Source: Mayamaea pseudoterrestris
Lineage: Eukaryota; Bacillariophyta; Bacillariophyceae; Sellaphorales; Sellaphoraceae
Assembly (NCBI GenBank): GCA_027923505.1
Contig: BROI01000004.1
Location: 434,001 to 498,000, forward strand
Reading direction: 5' to 3'
DNA length: 64,000 bases
Shown here: positions 51,401 through 59,878 of the stretch, one piece after another
Position numbering within the stretch: the first letter of the stretch is position 1
How the letters are laid out: each line of letters starts with the position of its first letter
Made by a program: the position numbers and the translations under genes
The notes under the pieces: model-generated
Seen by the model: only the letters and a program-made list of their open reading frames with translations
What the model was told of the DNA's origin: nothing
Database searches by the model: none

Positions 51401-52110
51401 GTGCACCGGAAGTTACAGATCCACCACTTGCCTCGCTATCGGACTATCCTCCGCTTAGCTTTACAGTCGACAATTTTTTCCTTTTGGGCTCCCCTGTGGC
51501 GGTGTTCCTGATGATTCGCAATCAACGCAAGCCCCTGAGTGATGACTTTTACTTGAAAGGCTGTCGACGCGTCTATAACATCTATCATCCTTACGACCCC
51601 GTCGCTTATCGGATTGAGCCTTGCATTGATCCTCGAAATGCTGATGTTGAAGCGACTATTATGAAGCACTGGAACGGCGGCTTTCGAGTGCAGTATCAAA
51701 CCAAGCGCCTGTGGCGCAAGCTCGTCGACACGACTTGGAAGGCTCAGCATTCGGTGGTCGAGATGTTTGAGGCGAGCATGGCAGGAATGGGACTGGTCGA
51801 CACGGCAGTGAGCGAAGATACAGACGACGAAGACATGTCGGCCTCGGATACTAGTTACGACGATACACGTATGCATCGGGTAGTGACAGGTCAGCTTAAC
51901 CAGGGGCGACGCGTGGACTACATGATGCAGGAACGTGAGATTGAGAACGCGAACGAGTATGTTGCCGCTCTTGCGGCACATTCCTCGTACTGGACAGAGA
52001 AGGATTTGTCGTTGTTTGTGGCTCGACAGATATATCTCAGCTCGCTCGAACAACAAGCTGAGCAAGAAGAGTCTGATAATTGGGACGACATCTCATCGCT
52101 TGACTTTTGA
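48442..52110 (+). CDS. DDHD-domain phospholipase (PA-preferring PLA1 type)
   Basis: A single exon of 1222 aa. The lipase core is shown by LVLIVHGIGEMLRSIDVFGL (~775-794) and the nucleophile elbow VIGHSLGSIIAWDM (Ser ~939, Gly-X-Ser-X-Gly). The DDHD domain follows from FFLLGSPVAVFLMIRN (~1012) to KLVDTTWKAQHSVVEM, with the RRVYNIYHPYDPVAYRIEP block that carries conserved Asp and His. Upstream, FWRFHGPGDEVRRATWFLD (~570-590) is typical of this family. The N-terminal ~100 residues are low complexity with a run of seven His. Such enzymes release a fatty acid from phosphatidic acid and related lipids at ER/Golgi membranes. The C-terminus is acidic. Longer than most relatives because of the N-terminal extension and a ~250-aa middle insert. 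Confidence 0.93.
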   Translation: MAETPRSSNVNVSRNLLPERDQRRLALPIVPPHRSNPHESDYDDDYDSNDDFCYPSSDRKYMSASMSGGSKKHRKRTTTTPLDGAHRPHHHHHHHSTTTNSTTKSTIAVRRRFQRVSRQVGRVTKEKLWNSNEMSIKAALTAVDQWEACYNALRLLLVTSVHSARGIYGAAKEGVGTLEHGLLMPVRDWILLPAFIGMEQAASETTSFLQSQQARQLGHETLELARNVPVIGSNLLAPTLCFSVGFLQRTWEIAQYPIPSKEQVRDTVDDALTGTKWALSRAAREIFLYVKRADANITRTISHTQWKLVGSGPYASLDDTAKAEVIDHLCERYFSLTDPVARYELAAHVRTQNRPLYHDLVLTGLLKQRGSDLTSDDEWLSSAPCYRQLEEAFLIRQQSTKQLTQQSTTTDGEHLMVDVSALWFRLPFVNGNRPARDAPWIVFSRKEQKALEHRYLEILREGEGVLSEPPVVEERLDDPLFNDQQRATPLWPTIAQWYDVDDPASDVLVDQKRHAVSYMACCPKCRLPHAKAVPPLTQKRYGDVCASCIEHDDLIPSVCGLLMPPPVAMVMRPTFWRFHGPGDEVRRATWFLDTPRVGLQPFDDEATSILEDAYLFLKWMSKRQAFETDTIDGVLLTVEVPCPDGAERLVQFSSLSRATAIQKGLGAAVALFKRQVFRGAWIEEKSVTEKHQERVSTVEESLINAIEEHGALGDTLVPNMSIRLALSPAKVDMHEDRLVLYEDEANSLAADPELLEETMGKYLNDQRDGKIDHLVLIVHGIGEMLRSIDVFGLSLPNLSSIVDCCAYLRKNHLEVQDAHFTEMYPSADEGTRSATGRVEYLPIEWHEAFSILSQRLRPSESNGLPQRKAPHVMLKDITPRTIPNLRDFANDTLMDVLYFMSPEHHDIIIDVVTNEMNVVVDKFRRLSGFNGRISVIGHSLGSIIAWDMLANQIPRGMRGVASDESFDTVSGTYSPALNIDRRAPYVCAPEVTDPPLASLSDYPPLSFTVDNFFLLGSPVAVFLMIRNQRKPLSDDFYLKGCRRVYNIYHPYDPVAYRIEPCIDPRNADVEATIMKHWNGGFRVQYQTKRLWRKLVDTTWKAQHSVVEMFEASMAGMGLVDTAVSEDTDDEDMSASDTSYDDTRMHRVVTGQLNQGRRVDYMMQEREIENANEYVAALAAHSSYWTEKDLSLFVARQIYLSSLEQQAEQEESDNWDDISSLDF

Positions 52111-52188
52111 AAAGAATGATATGCATAATATGTGGACTCCCTATACATTTACTAACGTTAATGAAGTAAAATAGATGTCACGAATATT

Positions 52189-54444
52189 TTATTTTCGATG
52201 CCTTCTTTGGCGTTTCTTTTCCTCCTTTCGTGCAGCTTGTTGTTCAGATTCAGCAATCGATGCAATTTTTGTAAACACACTTGGTCGCAAAGGTTCGACA
52301 CTTGCTTGTAAATCGTCTGGATTACTATCAGTAGAGCTCAAATCGTCACCGTCATCGTCGCTATCGTCTGAGCTCGACCTATGAAGCGGCGTATGCGGAG
52401 GCTCCGTTATTGCTTCAACATCGGCATCCGTTATAGCTCCCGATGCCAAAGTGTTCTTCCTGTCGGTGTCAGTATTATGCTCATTTGCATCAGGTTCTTG
52501 CCAAAAGCTAGCGCCAAAATCATGATCACCCAAATTGTCGAAAAAGTCAGGTCGGAGAATATTACTCGCCAGCAAACGTTCCTTCGCCTCTATAATATCT
52601 GGATCATCCCCAGCAATCCCAAGAGATTCCTCGAGTGCACGAGCCAGGGCCAGTCGTGGATTGTCCTCCGCCGTCGAAACGCTCGCCGCCTCCGTGTCGT
52701 CATCTTGCGTGTCATGCGAGGAAGAGCCATTGGCGGTCACGTGCGTGCCGGGACTACTCTCTAAATCATCATCATGTCGCTCGTCGCCTTCCGGAATGGA
52801 CCCATTGTCCAAATGCTTCTTTTTCTTGCTACCCGTCTTTGCCTCTGACGAGCTCAGAATCAAGCGCACATCATTCAAAAAGTCTCCCAGCGCAATGCTG
52901 TCACCAAACGCACTCTGCGACTGCTTGACCCGATAGCCCTCCTGCCATTCATCCGTGGGAAAGCAGTAGAAGTGCGCAATCGAAAAAGCCAACATTTCAA
53001 TGCAAATTAAAAAGTTTTGCGCCGACTTGGCCCACTCTTCGGCGTCATCACCGCCCGCATCCGTCATGGTGGCAACTGTCGAAATGACAAGACCCTGCCA
53101 AAACGTCATGAACACCACTCCCTTTATGCACAGAAACTTGGCAAACGGCCGACACCAGGCAAGCTCCGTATCAACCGCGTGATAAAACTTGAGCAAACCG
53201 GCAAAGGCGGTAAAGATGGAAATGTTTTGCACGACGGTGAACCAAAACTGCGGCGACCGATAGTCCGTCGGTCCCGTGCCCGCTCCGTAGTATCCAAGTT
53301 GATTGCATACCACGCCTCCAATCGTCGTCAATGGCCGAAACAAGACAAACTGCAGCGCAAACACTTGACACTGCGTCAAAATGGCATCCGCCAATGCTCG
53401 ATTGCTTTCATACGGATCCGGTACGCAGCATCCACAAATTTCAAAGCAACCGCAGAGTCGAAAGGGCGGCGTCAAGTGGTCGGCATGTTTCGACAAGTGA
53501 TCCACCACCGTGTTGCGATCACCCTTGCCAATGACGGCAATGCAAAAGGCCAAAAACTGGTAGACAACGTACGCTTCGTAACTATCCTTTATAATTGCCA
53601 AGTAGCCTTCGGCGGAGTGAAAGACCAAACTGAACCACGACGTGACGGCGTAAATGGGCGACATGTACAGAATCGCCAAAATCTTGCGCTGAACATCCGG
53701 TTCGTTCATTTTGCGCAAGTGCGCCGTCATGTGCCACATGGATATCAGACACGTCAACAGTGTAAACGTGCCCGCCAGTTGATACACCATGAAGCTATTC
53801 TCCATGCTGAACTGATCCTGCGTCGTCAACACGTACTGCTCCACGTCCGCCTTGACCTTGTCCACGTCGTGCTGAATGTCGCGCTTGGCCTGCGCCACAG
53901 TGTTGGACAGCTCACTGAGTGTCACGTTGAGTTGTTTCGTCACGTCGCGCTGGGTGCGAACCAACTCGTCGTGTGTTTCGCGCTCCACTGCCGACACGTC
54001 CTTGGACAATGCGCGCAGTTTCGAAACCACGTCGACATTGGTGACGGAACCGTTGAAGCGCTCCATGACGCGCTCATGCGCCTCGAGCAAGTGGTCGAGT
54101 TGGTGCACGTGGTCACGTTCGTGCTCCAATTCGTGCGAAAGCTCCACCAGTTGGTGCTGCACGTGAATGTTCCAGACAATCGTGGCGGCGGATAGCAGGA
54201 GAAGGAGCGTCACGAAAGCAAAGGCACTGCCGCGGCGCGTTCGAGTCATGGTGCTTGATGCTGCTGCTGATGATTGTACATTGTTATTGTTGCTACTGTT
54301 GCGCGATGCGTTGCTCGTGCGGCGTCGCTGCTGCAGTGTCGTTGATGTCGTCGATTGTTGCTGCTCCGTCGTATGGCTCTGATGGCTGGCCGGAGATATC
54401 GGATGAGACATTAACGCCGTCTCTTCGTCGTCTCCGTAACTCAT
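52189..54444 (-). CDS. OSTalpha/TMEM184-family membrane protein with extra N-terminal TM and coiled coil
   Basis: A single exon of 751 aa from the ATG at 54444. The solute-transporter Ostalpha domain (~210-500, seven spans) is recognised by MYQLAGTFTLL-like start, KMNEPDVQRKILAILYMSPI, YEAYVVYQFLAFCIAVIG, a Cys-rich CGCFEICGCCVPDPYE loop, and KFLCIKGVVFMTFWQGLVIS. The family is found in most eukaryotes; animal members transport bile salts or act in vesicle traffic. Unlike the usual ~400-aa proteins, this one begins with a low-complexity cytosolic tail, one added TM helix (FAFVTLLLLLSAATIVWNI, ~75-95) and a ~110-residue charged coiled coil before the core. The C-terminal ~240 residues are acidic, disordered and end in a basic KKRQRRHRK tail. 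Confidence 0.92.
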   Translation of the reverse strand: MSYGDDEETALMSHPISPASHQSHTTEQQQSTTSTTLQQRRRTSNASRNSSNNNNVQSSAAASSTMTRTRRGSAFAFVTLLLLLSAATIVWNIHVQHQLVELSHELEHERDHVHQLDHLLEAHERVMERFNGSVTNVDVVSKLRALSKDVSAVERETHDELVRTQRDVTKQLNVTLSELSNTVAQAKRDIQHDVDKVKADVEQYVLTTQDQFSMENSFMVYQLAGTFTLLTCLISMWHMTAHLRKMNEPDVQRKILAILYMSPIYAVTSWFSLVFHSAEGYLAIIKDSYEAYVVYQFLAFCIAVIGKGDRNTVVDHLSKHADHLTPPFRLCGCFEICGCCVPDPYESNRALADAILTQCQVFALQFVLFRPLTTIGGVVCNQLGYYGAGTGPTDYRSPQFWFTVVQNISIFTAFAGLLKFYHAVDTELAWCRPFAKFLCIKGVVFMTFWQGLVISTVATMTDAGGDDAEEWAKSAQNFLICIEMLAFSIAHFYCFPTDEWQEGYRVKQSQSAFGDSIALGDFLNDVRLILSSSEAKTGSKKKKHLDNGSIPEGDERHDDDLESSPGTHVTANGSSSHDTQDDDTEAASVSTAEDNPRLALARALEESLGIAGDDPDIIEAKERLLASNILRPDFFDNLGDHDFGASFWQEPDANEHNTDTDRKNTLASGAITDADVEAITEPPHTPLHRSSSDDSDDDGDDLSSTDSNPDDLQASVEPLRPSVFTKIASIAESEQQAARKEEKKRQRRHRK

Positions 54445-55223
54445 TATGCTGGGCGAATGTGATGCGTTTGGAAAGTGAATGGTAGTTGGACGTACGAAAG
54501 GATCGCTGTCGGTCGGCGGCGCACTTGGTGTTGCTTGTTGCTGGCTAGATCACCACAGCCTTTGACTCTGCGACCCAGAACGTCCTCTTATATATCAAAC
54601 TGTCTTTCTGTAGATCCCGTCAAGCTATCCGTAGCTTGACTTATACAAACGTAGGCATGAACAATAAGCTCTTGTTTCCCTTACGCAATGGTTCCGAAGG
54701 TTCAACTGCTTGCTCTTTCCATCGAGAGCTGCACGCCATGAGTTAAGGTTGAGGATGATTTGTGACGCTGCGACACAGTTTGTCACGCTGCGACGTTTTG
54801 TCACGCCGTCGAGCGACCATCACACCATGGGAAAAGCCGCATGGATTCGAACGCAAGGACGAGACGAGAGAGAATGAGTTTAAGACATAGCAGTAGAGAC
54901 CATCATGCATTCCTGGAGCTTGACATTTGTCACAAGAATGGATGATTGCACTACTACGTAGTCGTAGGCACACGATTGACTCGGACGAACCAAACTGTGA
55001 TTCAATGTCAATCCATGTGTGTGTGAGCGGGAGCGGAAGCAAGATGCGCGCAGTCCAGGATGTGTGAGATCGTGCTTACAGTCGTGCTAAACATGCTGCG
55101 CAAAACATGATCATATGCATTACTTTAGAAAAAAGGCAACACGTTACTCTTTGTGTTGGCCATTCCATAAAATTGCACCTATATCAAGTGCCATCACAAC
55201 TCACAACCCTGCATACGTTTGCC
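54445..55223. other. 779-bp intergenic region (upstream of TMEM184-like gene)
   Basis: Holds the promoter of the TMEM184-like gene and a short degenerate tandem repeat (see 54758-54818). No further gene recognised. Confidence 0.45.
54758..54818. repeat. three degenerate ~19-bp direct repeats
   Basis: The core TTTGTGACGCTGCGACAC, then TTTGTCACGCTGCGACG, then TTTTGTCACGCCGTCGAGCG follow one another directly, about 315 bp upstream of the TMEM184-like start codon. They may be a cluster of protein-binding sites or a minisatellite. Seen by eye only. Confidence 0.5.
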
Positions 55224-55766
55224 ATGCCAACCGACATTCCGTTATCCATTAGCATCCAATTGACGGCTGACCGCCCATCTCGTCCATCATTCCTTCTGCA
55301 AGGCTTTGTCAAATCATTCACGAGCAGGACGAGACCTCTACACGACGATGACGACTGCAGCGAGTCGCTGCACAAGACGCCGCCCACGCCGCGAGGAACG
55401 CACAGCTTTCTCAAGCGCTTTTGTTGGAGCTGCGACCACTGCAGGAATCATAAACGAAAGCGCCCACAACATTATCCAAAGACTCTATCTATATCCACCA
55501 TTCCCACCGAAATTGTCGTTCGACACGCCAACAACAACAATGAGCGCCGCGACGCTGTCCCGCTCTTGGGCGCGGATCATTTCGTGGAAACGGGCAGCAC
55601 CTACGACGCGTCGCCCGCCGTGCCTGCAACAATGAACGTTCCAGAGCTGGTGGCTGTCGAACTTTGCCAAGGTCAAGACTGCAGGAACAACGAAACGCAC
55701 CCAGACGGTGCCAACAACATGAAGGGAAACGTGTCTCATTCAAAGCGCTCACATGAGTGGATTTGA
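55224..55766 (+). CDS. uncertain ORF, unknown protein
   Basis: An open frame of 180 codons from the ATG at 55224 to the stop at 55766; it is open further upstream without a better start. Composition is Ser/Thr/Asn/His-rich with a small Cys cluster (FCWSCDHCRNHKRKR, ~70-84) that could bind a metal. No signal peptide, membrane span or recognised domain. It lies between two minus-strand genes. A frame of this length could be chance in a genome of about 50% GC, and the reverse strand also has open frames here, so this is a tentative call. Confidence 0.35.
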   Translation: MPTDIPLSISIQLTADRPSRPSFLLQGFVKSFTSRTRPLHDDDDCSESLHKTPPTPRGTHSFLKRFCWSCDHCRNHKRKRPQHYPKTLSISTIPTEIVVRHANNNNERRDAVPLLGADHFVETGSTYDASPAVPATMNVPELVAVELCQGQDCRNNETHPDGANNMKGNVSHSKRSHEWI

Positions 55767-56015
55767 CAACGACTACTACTCGTCATGGCTGGATTAGAAA
55801 CGCTTGTTTGAAAAGCAAACGTGGAGCGGAACAATGATTGCGCCGCAGAAGTAGGAGCAGGGAAGCATCTTTCGGATGTTACCTATCCTTCAAGGTACAC
55901 CTTTTTCAAAACCAACAATGAAATACAAAGCTAGTTCACAGACATGTACTCGAAACGCATAATGTAATCTTAGATGTAAAACGTAATAAATCCCTTCCCC
56001 ATGGTGCCACCTGAA
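55767..56015. other. intergenic region
   Basis: 249 bp between the uncertain ORF and the stop codon of the GST-like gene. Contains the latter's 3' end. Nothing else seen. Confidence 0.4.
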
Positions 56016-58193
56016 TCACACCGACGCCTCGTACGACATGGGGCCACTCAACGTATCCACCAGTGCCGTTTGCCGCAAGCCTTGACTCTCGTGCACATAG
56101 CTCTGACGAAAGGACCCACTCGCTTCGTTGGAATACACGCGGTAGTCATCATCATTTTTGAAACTAGAACTTGCTGGGCGATGAAAGTTTTCGGCGTCAA
56201 GATTGAGTATACCATTACTGACCGTAGTGTCGGAAACTGTCGGGTTGCGATACATTTGCTCGTCATCCATCGCTGAAAACATTCCATTACCAATCGTTTC
56301 GTCATTTGATTTCTTTGCTGTCACTGTATCGTCCATGCCATCGTTGACTGCTCGATGGAAATCAATGGACCGTGGGGAATCCCGCGTCATTTCGTCGCGG
56401 TCATGCGGCATGTCCAAAAGCTCCATGAATCCAAGGCCCCGTGGAATGACAGAGTACTTGTTCCATTCTGCGTGTGACCCGTAAAAGTGCGCTTTGATCT
56501 GATCCATGTCACAAGTCTCGGCAATGCCCGGCATTTGGAAAATTTCTCGGCAAAAGTTCAAGAGGCTGGGTGTCAGCATGACAAGACGTGCATTGGCCTT
56601 GAAGTATACACTAAAAACCTCGTCGAATCGGATCAGTGTAACAAAGAGTCGAATGTCGGCGTCAGTGAGAGTATCACCTGTCAAGTATCTCTGCACCTGC
56701 AATATATCGTCTGCCCGGTCGTAAGCATCGCAAAGCTCTGCAATGGCCAGATCGTACGCTATTTGATTCTTCGCAAAACCACACCGATAGATGCCATGGA
56801 TCATTAATGGCGTAAGCCATTCGCTCACTTCATTCAGCTTGACGCGGCCTTCCTCGTCATCCTCCGTGTATAGATCAAGGTCAGGGTTCTTGGCGAACTT
56901 GTTGAAACAAGAGTTGAGCATATACGCAATGTCAGACGATTCGTTGTTGACAATTGTCTTCTGCTCCTTGTCCCACAGCAGTGGAATCGTGTATTTGCCG
57001 CTATTGTCGCCAGCGTACTCGTACAGTTGACGCACGCTGTAGGCGTTGAATTCTGGGTCAGGATCCGTGTTACTGTACGCGGGCGGAAAGGGTCCTCCGC
57101 GACCAATTGTGTTGGCAAACTCCTCCCCAAACGGATCTCCAAACACCCATCCTCGATGCTTGTCAAGTGGGTCAATTGGGCTGGTGAGACGCCATGTAGG
57201 ATGGACATTTGTGACGGATATAACATTTTCAAGACCCTTTAGCGCACGAACGATGAGCGCCCGATGCGACCCAGGGCAAGCGAATGAAAGGTACAGATGG
57301 TAGCGACCCGACTCAACAGGAAACTTGGCGCCTGGCAGGACGCTTATAAAGTCACGCCAGACTGTTTCTGGAACATAAGGTTCGACTGGAGGAATTATTA
57401 TTGGAGCCGGAGGCGAAGGCTTTGTCATTGGGGCCGCATCGATAATCACAAAGTCCTTCTCTTTCTCCACCTGCTCTTGCACTTTTAGTTCGTCAGCATC
57501 TTTCTCTTCCTCAGAAGTTTCATCGTCCTGTTCCTGCTCATTTGGTTTGAACGGTTCGTCTGCATCTTTCTTTTCCTCCGCAGCTTCATCATCTCGCTGC
57601 ACTCGATCAAAGTGTTTTGGAGGCAAGCGCTTCCCGCTTTCACTACGAGTGCTAATTGGTCGGACCGGTGGCGTATCATAAAAGCCATGCGAGTATGAAG
57701 CGTTGTATGTTGAGGGGTCGTCCAAATTTTCGCATCCAGCTTGACTCGTCGGTGTTGAGAAGCCTCCACCATTGTATCCCCGGTATCCACGCAACAAAGC
57801 TTCCGCTTCCTTTCGTCGCTCTCGAAGTTCCTGCTCTCGCTTTCGTTGCTGCATGTACCAAGAATCCATGCCATCGGCTGAAATGTTTGAGGGAGGCTTG
57901 TGAAGGAATTCTCGCTCATGACTCTTGTTTCGCATGGCTGCCAAGAATGCCTTGGCATCTTCCGGTGTCGTTAATGGAGAACCAACTGCAATTGCAATTG
58001 CAATGAGAAAGAGTTTGAGTTTTGCATGCTTCTTTCTTTCGGTGCATGGAAACCTCCTTTCGAACTTACGATCGTTGAGCTTTTGTCGCTGGTTCTTCGC
58101 GAGCTGCTTTTGCCGCAAAAGCTCAAGCTCTCGGGCCACGCGAGAACCCTGCGATGACTTTGTGCTGCTGGGAGCGTTCATGGTCGAGCTCAT
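56016..58193 (-). CDS. large Xi-class GST-like protein with long N- and C-terminal extensions
   Basis: Two exons, 58193-58070 and 57985-56016; 697 aa. The 84-nt intron is a multiple of three without a stop, so an unspliced form would also read through. The ATG at 58193 is used because the frame further upstream has no ATG. The GST part (~260-560) parallels the gene at 42494: YHLYLSFACPGSHRALIVRA, HPTWRLTSPIDPLDKHRGWV, IPLLWDKEQKTIVNNESSDI and ADIRLFVTLIRFDEVFSVYF. The active site is Cys-Pro-Gly-Ser (Cys278) instead of Cys-Pro-Trp-Ala; the Cys is kept. The ~260-residue N-terminal extension is charged, with a duplicated acidic EEKKDADE/EEEKDADE motif, and ~130 C-terminal residues have no known domain. 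A diverged paralogue, possibly with changed substrate or a scaffold role. Confidence 0.88.
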   Translation of the reverse strand: MSSTMNAPSSTKSSQGSRVARELELLRQKQLAKNQRQKLNDRKFERRFPCTERKKHAKLKLFLIAIAIAVGSPLTTPEDAKAFLAAMRNKSHEREFLHKPPSNISADGMDSWYMQQRKREQELRERRKEAEALLRGYRGYNGGGFSTPTSQAGCENLDDPSTYNASYSHGFYDTPPVRPISTRSESGKRLPPKHFDRVQRDDEAAEEKKDADEPFKPNEQEQDDETSEEEKDADELKVQEQVEKEKDFVIIDAAPMTKPSPPAPIIIPPVEPYVPETVWRDFISVLPGAKFPVESGRYHLYLSFACPGSHRALIVRALKGLENVISVTNVHPTWRLTSPIDPLDKHRGWVFGDPFGEEFANTIGRGGPFPPAYSNTDPDPEFNAYSVRQLYEYAGDNSGKYTIPLLWDKEQKTIVNNESSDIAYMLNSCFNKFAKNPDLDLYTEDDEEGRVKLNEVSEWLTPLMIHGIYRCGFAKNQIAYDLAIAELCDAYDRADDILQVQRYLTGDTLTDADIRLFVTLIRFDEVFSVYFKANARLVMLTPSLLNFCREIFQMPGIAETCDMDQIKAHFYGSHAEWNKYSVIPRGLGFMELLDMPHDRDEMTRDSPRSIDFHRAVNDGMDDTVTAKKSNDETIGNGMFSAMDDEQMYRNPTVSDTTVSNGILNLDAENFHRPASSSFKNDDDYRVYSNEASGSFRQSYVHESQGLRQTALVDTLSGPMSYEASV

Positions 58194-58515
58194 TGTTTTC
58201 TCACAAAGGTGTTTCTCAAGTCTATCGCAGCTGCACCTCTTGCAGAACGCAACACTAGCGAGCTTCCGACGAGCAGAGGAGGCACGCGCCGTCGCCAAAC
58301 CACGTGGTAAGATACCATTTTGCTTAAGCTGTGAAACAGCTGCCGATTAGGTCAGACCCGACTCGTCATCTGCGGTAGGGTTAAGGATTTCTGCGTCACA
58401 CAATCTTTTGTCGCTCGACCATGAACGACGGAAGACGAGCCTCATCAACAAGCTTCAGAGTATTACAAGCAGTCGCTCATAAATTGTCGTCATAGGACCA
58501 CACACAGCCGCCGTC
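58194..58515. promoter_or_regulatory. 322-bp divergent upstream region (GST-like / plastid protein)
   Basis: Between start codons at 58193 (minus) and 58516 (plus). No element identified. Confidence 0.45.
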
Positions 58516-59126
58516 ATGCGAAAGTACCTACTACTTTGTCTCGTAGCGAGAACCATGGCATTTATGCCACGATATCAAGCTGGCTTCGCTGGTCGATCTG
58601 TCGTCTCACCTTCGGCAAAAACAACATCTGCAGCATTTGTAAGCTATCGCTCAAATGTTCAGCTATTGGCCGAGGAAAATCAATCATCGGCTGAAGGAGA
58701 ATCCGATATAGTGACTATGCAATCCGTCGTGGTTACACCATCACCAACGCAGCCTGCAGTAGCTGCATCGAAATCGGAGCCTGAACTAACCAGTTATCCA
58801 ATCGACATTCCATCACCCATTCTACTTGGAACTTCCATGGTCCTTGCCATTTCCGGAACTGGTATGTACGGGAAATCGTGGGCGGAAGTGTTTGAAATGG
58901 TATTGTCATGTATGTTCGCCGCTAACATCCTACCTTTTGCTTACTCACTTCAACAGGGTCACTGTTCGAGCTATTGGGAGGTGATCCCAAGCTAGGCTTT
59001 GCAACAACAGCTGCTATTGCTGCCGTTGGATTGCCGGCATGTTTGTTTCTGTTCTATGCTGCCATTTTGAAAGCACAGGCTGAGACGGTCGAAGACGACA
59101 AGGCCTTTACGTCCGGCAGGAAATGA
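58516..59126 (+). CDS. plastid-targeted small membrane protein, unknown function
   Basis: Two exons, 58516-58861 and 58957-59126, intron 95 nt, 171 aa. The N-terminus MRKYLLLCLVARTMAFMPRY is a signal peptide ending in Ala-Phe, and the next ~30 residues are Ser/Ala/Arg-rich with few acids, as in a transit peptide. This two-part presequence with Phe at +1 is the hallmark of proteins sent to the complex plastid of red-lineage algae. Two hydrophobic spans follow: ILLGTSMVLAISGTG (spanning the splice) and TTAAIAAVGLPACLFLFYAA. A conserved-looking SLFELLGGDPKLGF lies between them. It is likely a thylakoid or envelope membrane protein; no enzyme motif is visible and I do not recognise the family. 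Confidence 0.8.
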
Positions 59127-59878
59127 AGCTGATTTAACGAGTAGGAGTATTAGCTATAGCATCCACTCTCCAATATTACTAACTGTGCTACACGTGTTTA
59201 ACTGTGAATAAATGCTTGATCATCTCGTACGTATCAAGTAGCTCGAAGAGGAGAGTAGCCTTGGCAGCCTCAAAAAACTTATCTCGCAGCAGGTAGAGAA
59301 GCCAAATTACTTGGGAGTCTCGTTGATTATCGTGCGTACCGCTTAGTATACGATTGATAGATTCTGCTCAATCGTCTCTGTCGAGCATGCTTCACTATCA
59401 ACAAGTAGTAAAGTCGGCATGCATCATGGCTGAGAAAAATTGGACGACGGTCATTGCGATGACATGGTTGTGTACTCAAAGCTTTACTGTGGTTGGAATG
59501 ACAAAAAGAATGGACAAGGAACATTTGAAAACGAACATTAATGTGCGTCACAAGACGGGATCAAGGGATAGCGCGCCACGTTGTTTGCGTCTGTCGGTCA
59601 TCGGGAAATTGAATCTTGGATTCGCGAGATTCGGAAGGAAGGCCGGCAGGCTCACTCATTGGCCTAAAGTCCGCCGTTTCCGTTAAGTAGACTTCTACAC
59701 ACGAGTGAGAAAGGATGAGACTCCGAACGCAAAGAGGCACGAGGTGTCACGAGCCCTTCTCGCGAGTCGGGCCACAACTTTTTAACGATCAAGTGCAGCA
59801 AGTGACTTTTGCTGGCTTCGCTGGGATCACTTGCAGGAAGATTCACTCCCATAACTCCCTCTTACCTTCACTATCATC
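59127..59878. other. 752-bp intergenic region, upstream of ATP-grasp gene
   Basis: Holds the 3' end of the plastid protein gene and the promoter of the ATP-grasp gene. Small open frames exist on both strands with no support. No RNA gene or repeat seen by eye. Confidence 0.45.

Noticed and set aside
53017-54195. 392-codon plus-strand ORF opposite the TMEM184-like gene
   Set aside because: His/Arg/Val-rich antisense shadow; the minus strand encodes a clear membrane protein.
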